This document shows positions 58,857-64,000 of a stretch of DNA of 64,000 nucleotides, piece after piece (positions within the stretch are counted from its first letter, which is position 1; each line of letters opens with the position of its first letter). Below the pieces are notes generated by a model that worked only from the letters and a program-made list of their open reading frames with translations, did not search any database and was not told the DNA's origin. The stretch is from Fragilariopsis cylindrus CCMP1102 (taxonomy: Eukaryota > Bacillariophyta > Bacillariophyceae > Bacillariales > Bacillariaceae): assembly GCA_900095095.1 (NCBI GenBank), contig FMBT01000303.1, positions 186,001 to 250,000 of the forward strand, in the 5' to 3' direction. A program made the position numbers and the translations under genes.

Positions 58857-60847
58857 ATGTCAGCACAATCCTTAACTCAAGATGCTGTTCGTACCCTCAT
58901 TGGTTCGAATGAGGGGCATCAGGATTCGTCCTTTTCTCCTGTATGTCAAATTATTAATATCAAAAATGTTACAAATAAGAATGATGGTAATGATCGTTAT
59001 CGTATTATTTTAAGTGATGGAGTACATTACATTCAGGGTATGGTCGCTACTCAATTAAAACATTTAATGATCGATGGTAGTGTGAAGACTCATAATATTA
59101 TTCGTATCAATGAATATATGGTCAATACCGTACAGGCGAAAAAGATTTGTATTATACTAAATTTAGATGTTATTGATACTAGTCCCAGTGAAAAAATCGG
59201 CGAACCTGTGATATTGAAAAGGTTGGTGCAATAAACTTAATGGCAAATAGTAGTAACAATAATTCGTCATCGAGCACAGCATCTGCTGCTCCGATGTACA
59301 ATCGTACTAATAATAGCAACGCATACAGTGGTAATAATAACAACAACAACAACAACAACAATGGAGGAAGTCCTCCAATGAAAAGTGGTAATCCTTATTC
59401 AAGTCCTGCTAATAAGAATCCGTATAGTAGTGGTCAATCACCATACGGTGGTGGTGGAAATGCTCCCATCGTTCAACAACAAGGAGGTGGTGGTGGTGGT
59501 GGTGGTGGTGGTAGTGGTCCACGGATTACACCAATCTCTCAACTTAATATGTATCAGAATCGTTTTACTATTAAGGCACGTGTTACATCCAAGGGGGATA
59601 TCAAAACTTGGTCGAATGCAAAGGGTGAAGGTTGTTTATTATCAATGGAGGTATTAGATGCAAGTGGGTCCGATATCCGTATAACAATGTTTAAGGAGGC
59701 TGTTGAAAAATGGAATCCATATTTTCACCTTGGTGAGGTTTATACTATTACCGGTGGTCGTCTTAAGGTTGCTAATATGCAATACAATACATGTAAATCA
59801 CAATTTGAAATGACAATTGATGTCAATACTGAAATTGCCAAGGTGGAAGATTCAAATGAAATTAAAACACAAATGTTTGAATTTATTAAGATTGGTAGCT
59901 TAGAAGAAAAGGAAGAAAAATCATATGTTGATATTATTGGTATCGTCCAAGAAGTTGGTGAGGTACAAACTTTGACGAGTAAACGTACCGGAAATGAATT
60001 AGTCAAATCGGATGTCACATTAATTGATGATACTGGTGTACAGGTCCGTTTAACCCTATGGGGTACTACCGCATCAAGTGCAAAGGAAAAACTCGCAGGA
60101 GAACCGGTCGTTGCATTCCGTCGGGCACGTGTTAGTGATTACGGTGGTAAGACATTAAGTGGTGGAGATGTCTTCGTCGAACCGGACGTACCTGAAACAG
60201 AAGATATCCGCCGTTGGTGGAAGTCTCAGGGTAGTCGTAGTGCTCCTGTCAAGTCTCTTTCATCAAGTGGTGGCGCGGGAGGTAAAATGGATAGTTTCAA
60301 TGATCGTAAGACTATTGCTGATATCAAGAATCAACATTTGGGTCAAAATAATGAAAAGGGTGATTATTTAACATTCAAGGCTCATTTTACATTCCTAAAG
60401 AAGGACAAGGAGGGTGGTGCATGGTATACAGCATGTCCCAACAAGGAAGATCCATGCCGTAATCGGTGCAAAATCAACCAGTCCACCGATGGAAGTTACG
60501 CATGTGATCGTTGTCATGGCAATTTTCCTACTTGTGACCGTAAATGGATCTTTTCTGGTACTGTTGCAGATGGGATGGCATCAACATGGGTTAGTGTCTT
60601 TGATGAACAGGGTCAGCAACTATTGGGAACAACAGCCAATGCGATGTTTGAACAATATGAATCGAATCAAGATGAGTACGATGCAACATTTGCTAGGGGT
60701 GCCTTTACTGAATGGGTGTTCAAATGTCGTGTCAAGCAGGAAATGGTCAACGACGAACCACGTATTAAAACTCAAGTCGTTAGGATGGAACCCGTCAATT
60801 ACGTTACCGAATGCAGGGATATGATTGCTGCATTAGAACGAATGTAA
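58857..60847 (+). CDS. RPA1: Replication protein A large subunit (RPA70)
   Basis: Binds single-stranded DNA in replication, repair and recombination. 663 aa when read through one shift. N-terminal OB fold (about 1-120, DRYRIILSDGVHYIQGMVA). Linker rich in Asn and Gly (GNNNNNNNNNNGG, a Gly run near 59485). DBD-A (ITPISQLNMYQNRFTIKAR, about 223; GEGCLLSMEVLD; GEVYTITGGRLKVANMQYN). DBD-B (YVDIIGIVQEVGEVQTLTSK, about 355; VRLTLWG). DBD-C with the zinc ribbon YTACPN..C, ACDRC and the ending KTQVVRMEPVNY. One A is missing in the AAAA at 59217-59220; with it the junction reads ILKKVGAINLMANSS, the expected linker. Without it there would be a 125-aa and a 535-aa fragment. Essential function argues for sequencing error. 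Confidence 0.93.
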
Positions 60848-61640
60848 GAAAGAAGAAGAAGAAGAAGAAAAAATGAGTAAAGATGGAATAAGAGAATAAA
60901 AAGAGAAATATTAGTAGTAGTAGGTATATAGTGACGACCGGGATTTTGATTGGTTGTTTTGCTCTCATCTATCAAGACATAGGGGATCAAGTTTGTAGGT
61001 TACTTGCTTGAGCACAGGAGAGAGATAATAATATGTATACGATAACTAACTACTACATACAATTAATATACATTAATACTAATAATAATACATAAAATAA
61101 TAATAATTAAAAAATGATTGATCGATCTATTTTTCTTTTTTTACTATACAATTTTTCCTGTACTGGAAATAAATGAATACATACCTCACTTTAATCGTTT
61201 TGTATTATTATATTTAGTGAAAGGTTGTACAATTGTATTGATTGTTGACGGTATGGCTGTGTGTGCTTATAACTTTTAATACACAATACAAAAGAAGTAG
61301 TAGCTAGAATTTTATAAGGCGCCAAACACGACTGATTTTGAGCTAGATTAGTTTCTTTTTAAAACTAACTGCAGAAGGCCAGAAAAGGAATGAGAATAAA
61401 AATTGGCGCGAAGTTTAGTCCGCGCACGCCATTTTTTAATGATCAAACACAAAAAGCAATCTCAATATATAACCGTATTTCGTATTTGTCAACGACGCAA
61501 ACCAACCAAGAACAACGAGAAGAAGGAATCAATCGAACATCATTAACACAAGAATTACAGTTATAATTATAAAGAAAGTCACCTAACACAACCTTGTTTA
61601 CGCAGTCATCCACCAAGACTAGAACTGATAGAAAAACAAA
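60848..61640. other. Intergenic, promoter of the last gene
   Basis: No gene. AT-rich, with the E2F-type site annotated below and a second GGCGCG word near 61405 in an otherwise CG-poor spacer. Confidence 0.5.
61319..61326 (-). promoter_or_regulatory. E2F-type motif upstream of the last gene
   Basis: GCGCCAAA on the plus strand is TTTGGCGC on the minus, an exact E2F consensus, about 315 bp before ATG 61641. ATTGGCGCG near 61404 is a near match. Confidence 0.3.
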
Positions 61641-64000
61641 ATGAAAAGCGAAGAAACTGCATGGCATGACACAAGTAGCTGCAGCAGCAGCGACGATAAC
61701 GACGACGATGATGACGACGACTACGTTGACGTCTTCGAAGGCAAACGCAACGCGAACCACCGTAGTAAACCAGTACTGCGGTTACAACGATTCAGTCATT
61801 CTCCCACAAAGGTAAGATCAAAGAAAGAGTATTCCAAGAAGAAAACGACAAAAGCAATCACATCTACTACGACAAAAACAATTACAACTACCCAAAATAA
61901 AACAATAAATCGTCGAAGGCAAAAAAGAATCCAATCGCCACCATCGCAACAGCTACAACAAAGTAGGCAACGACAGCGACGAAGAACGACTACTAACGGT
62001 AACCTCAGCGATACTAGTAACAGTAATAGTAGTAATAGTAGCAGCAGTGATGATGATGAGATTTCCTTCCAAAAGTCACGATTATCAGTCAATAATCAGG
62101 GCGGTAAGAAGAGAATAACAGCCATCGATAGCAAGAAAAACAATTTCGATAGTGATAATGATAGTGATGATACAGCAGAACTGCTAAGAAATTTGCCTAG
62201 AAATCACCTCCAGCGAAAGATGATAACATGAATATGACCAGCAGTAGTTCTCCTCCGTTGGTTAGGTGCTTCTCCCCGAAGAAACTATCAAGGAACAACA
62301 ACGATATTACAATATCATCATTGCTAGCGTCGAATAATGGCCTATGTGCAGATAGCGTTGAAGCTGCCGTCGATGATGACGATGATGACAAAAGCTCAGT
62401 TGACAATATGATGGAACGGACCAGGCAACTTCCTATGGAACGTGGTTGTCATAAACTCGAACGGAATAACAATGATATAGTGAACGGAATACCTTGTAGT
62501 AGTAAAGATAATTATTCGCAGCAAAAACCAAAAGGTACTCTGAGTCAGTGCTCACTAAAGGATTGTCACACCTCATCTGAGGAACACACTTCCAATAAGC
62601 AATCGCCCCATGACGACACTCCTATTCAATTTCTACTGCCTCCACAATCTTCGTCTTCAGAAGAATCGGGATCAGATGACGATAATGACACCGATGAAGA
62701 TCGAGGAGATGAGGAGGAGGAAAAAAAGGAAGAAGAAATGGACTCGAATACGGAGTATATCTCCCAAACTAATGACCTCATTGAAGGAAGTTATCTGAAT
62801 GGCGAAATACGAAATCCATATGCGAAAACTACGACAACGACTCATCATTCTCGGCGTATGACAAAGAATACTCGAGATTCATTCGGTGGTACTATGACAA
62901 ATGGCAATCTTCTCTCCACGGACGATTTTACCGTCGCGAAACAAAAAAGCAACACTCAAAATCAACACCGATCTTATCAACAACATCAAGAAGGATCACT
63001 ACATACAAAATCAAACGAAGAATTGTTCCATGAATCTTTCTTAGATGGAGAAATCAATAACGATATAGTCAATACCAGAAGGAAGGACGATGTGCCTTCT
63101 CATCAATCTGGAATTAATAATAATACATCCGAGCCACAGTACAACAAATACAGAGAAAATGAACAGCCACAACAACGAATTGATCAATATAATCGAATAG
63201 AACCGTTCGAGGCGGCCTTCGTCGACCACCATGCTTCTTCTTCTACAAATGCTGCTAGTTCTGATTTTCGTCATCCACCGCCGCAGGAATCCTCCGATCA
63301 ACGATGTGACGATGCTAGAACTAATAAAAAATCATTTGGTGAAATATTCTTCGACGGACATCCTCCTCCTACTAGTCAAGATGATGTCACAAAACATACA
63401 AATGATATGCAACAACCATTACCACAAGAGTATATCGATTTAGTCAATTCCGACAGTGAAGGAGAGAACCAACACAATCGTCACAATAACCATCAGGAGC
63501 ATACATCAGCACGGGTCTTTCACGACAATACTGATGCTAGTAGTAGTGCACAATGGGGTCGACAATCGCCAGCGAGGAGCCCAAAGTTCAACATTGCTGC
63601 TAGAGGCTTTATTCACAACAAACCACGGGCTACCTTCACTGATAACCCAAATAGTACAAGGAGAAGCGATAATCATAGATCTCACGATGATGACATTTAT
63701 TTCGAAAAAAATGATCGAGCAAGTATGCTCCCCGCACCGAGGAGAGTAACACAATATCATGCTAACCAACTTCGACGGCAAGAATTCCAGCAACAGCAAC
63801 AATCGAATCCCACCCAACAACACACTGCAGCTATTGGTAGCATACCACGCCCATGGCCACCAAGCGTCGGCCGGACAACGCGAAGGTTGAGGGATGCTAC
63901 TGCAAGTAATGTTTCATTGGCTGCCAATGTTGTATCAAATAAAAATCGCAATCCTACATCCCGATTGCCCACCCCAAGCACTACTTCTGTGATTCAACCG
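61641..64000 (+). CDS. Large disordered Ser/Asn/Gln-rich protein, 3' end beyond the window
   Basis: The frame starts at ATG 61641 (MKSEETAWHDTSS). It stays open to the right edge once a single A is added to the AAA at 62201-62203; the junction then reads LPRKSPPAKDDNM. At least 787 residues. No known domain is seen. There are acidic runs (DDNDDDDDDDY, DEEEEKKEEE), basic patches (RRRQKRIQSPP), Ser/Asn runs, and recurring short motifs ending in FDG or LDG-E (SFLDGEI, SYLNGEI, IFFDGHPP). EYIDLVNSDSEGE resembles a SUMO-interaction-type sequence. The composition suggests a nuclear scaffold or regulator. An intact donor-like GTAAGA at 61812 raises the chance of an intron, but the frame reads through. 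Function unknown. Confidence 0.65.

Noticed and set aside
58857-59234. Separate 125-aa protein before RPA1
   Set aside because: It is the N-terminal OB fold of RPA1; one A added at 59217-59220 joins the frames.

Overview
The window is nuclear DNA from a eukaryotic alga, most likely a diatom (ochrophyte stramenopile). The evidence: GT-AG introns of 70-380 nt; very long Pro-Ser (PSxP) repeat secreted proteins; a nuclear ClpP and a SET-domain protein with leaders of the diatom plastid ASAFAP type; AT-rich spacers full of microsatellites; and Asn, Gln and Asp runs in most proteins. The species cannot be named from the sequence alone.

Layout. 1-8940 (minus): a secreted Pro-Ser repeat protein whose C-terminal exons are tandemly duplicated and run off the left edge. 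9-12 kb: spacer with minisatellites and gene relics. 12.0-22.4 kb: the most unusual part, with two very large convergent genes and a small zinc-finger gene between them. One large gene encodes a tyrosine recombinase (R, HxxR, H, Y) with a PHD-like finger. The other is unrecognised but shares the same N-terminal signature and acidic layout. This looks like a Crypton-like or novel tyrosine-recombinase mobile element. 23.5-31.3 kb: a graveyard of decayed retroelements, including a copia relic interrupted by two younger insertions with clean target duplications. 31.5-64 kb: ordinary gene-dense sequence. In order: sulfotransferase, mitochondrial carrier, adenosine kinase, plastid ClpP, poly(A) polymerase, a coiled-coil/cyclophilin-like protein, Rab escort protein, a DONSON-like replication protein, a SET methyltransferase, RPA1, and a large disordered protein running off the right edge.

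Functional themes. DONSON-like, RPA1 and perhaps the last gene relate to DNA replication. Exact E2F-type motifs lie upstream of RPA1 and of the last gene. ClpP and the SET protein are plastid-directed. No operon-like logic is expected or seen.

Caution on sequence quality. At least eight otherwise intact genes or gene segments are broken by exactly one missing base inside a homopolymer. In addition, one 8-nt deletion breaks a 408-bp repeat array. This pattern is typical of an incompletely polished long-read assembly. I therefore annotate these genes as single genes across the shifts and do not call them pseudogenes.
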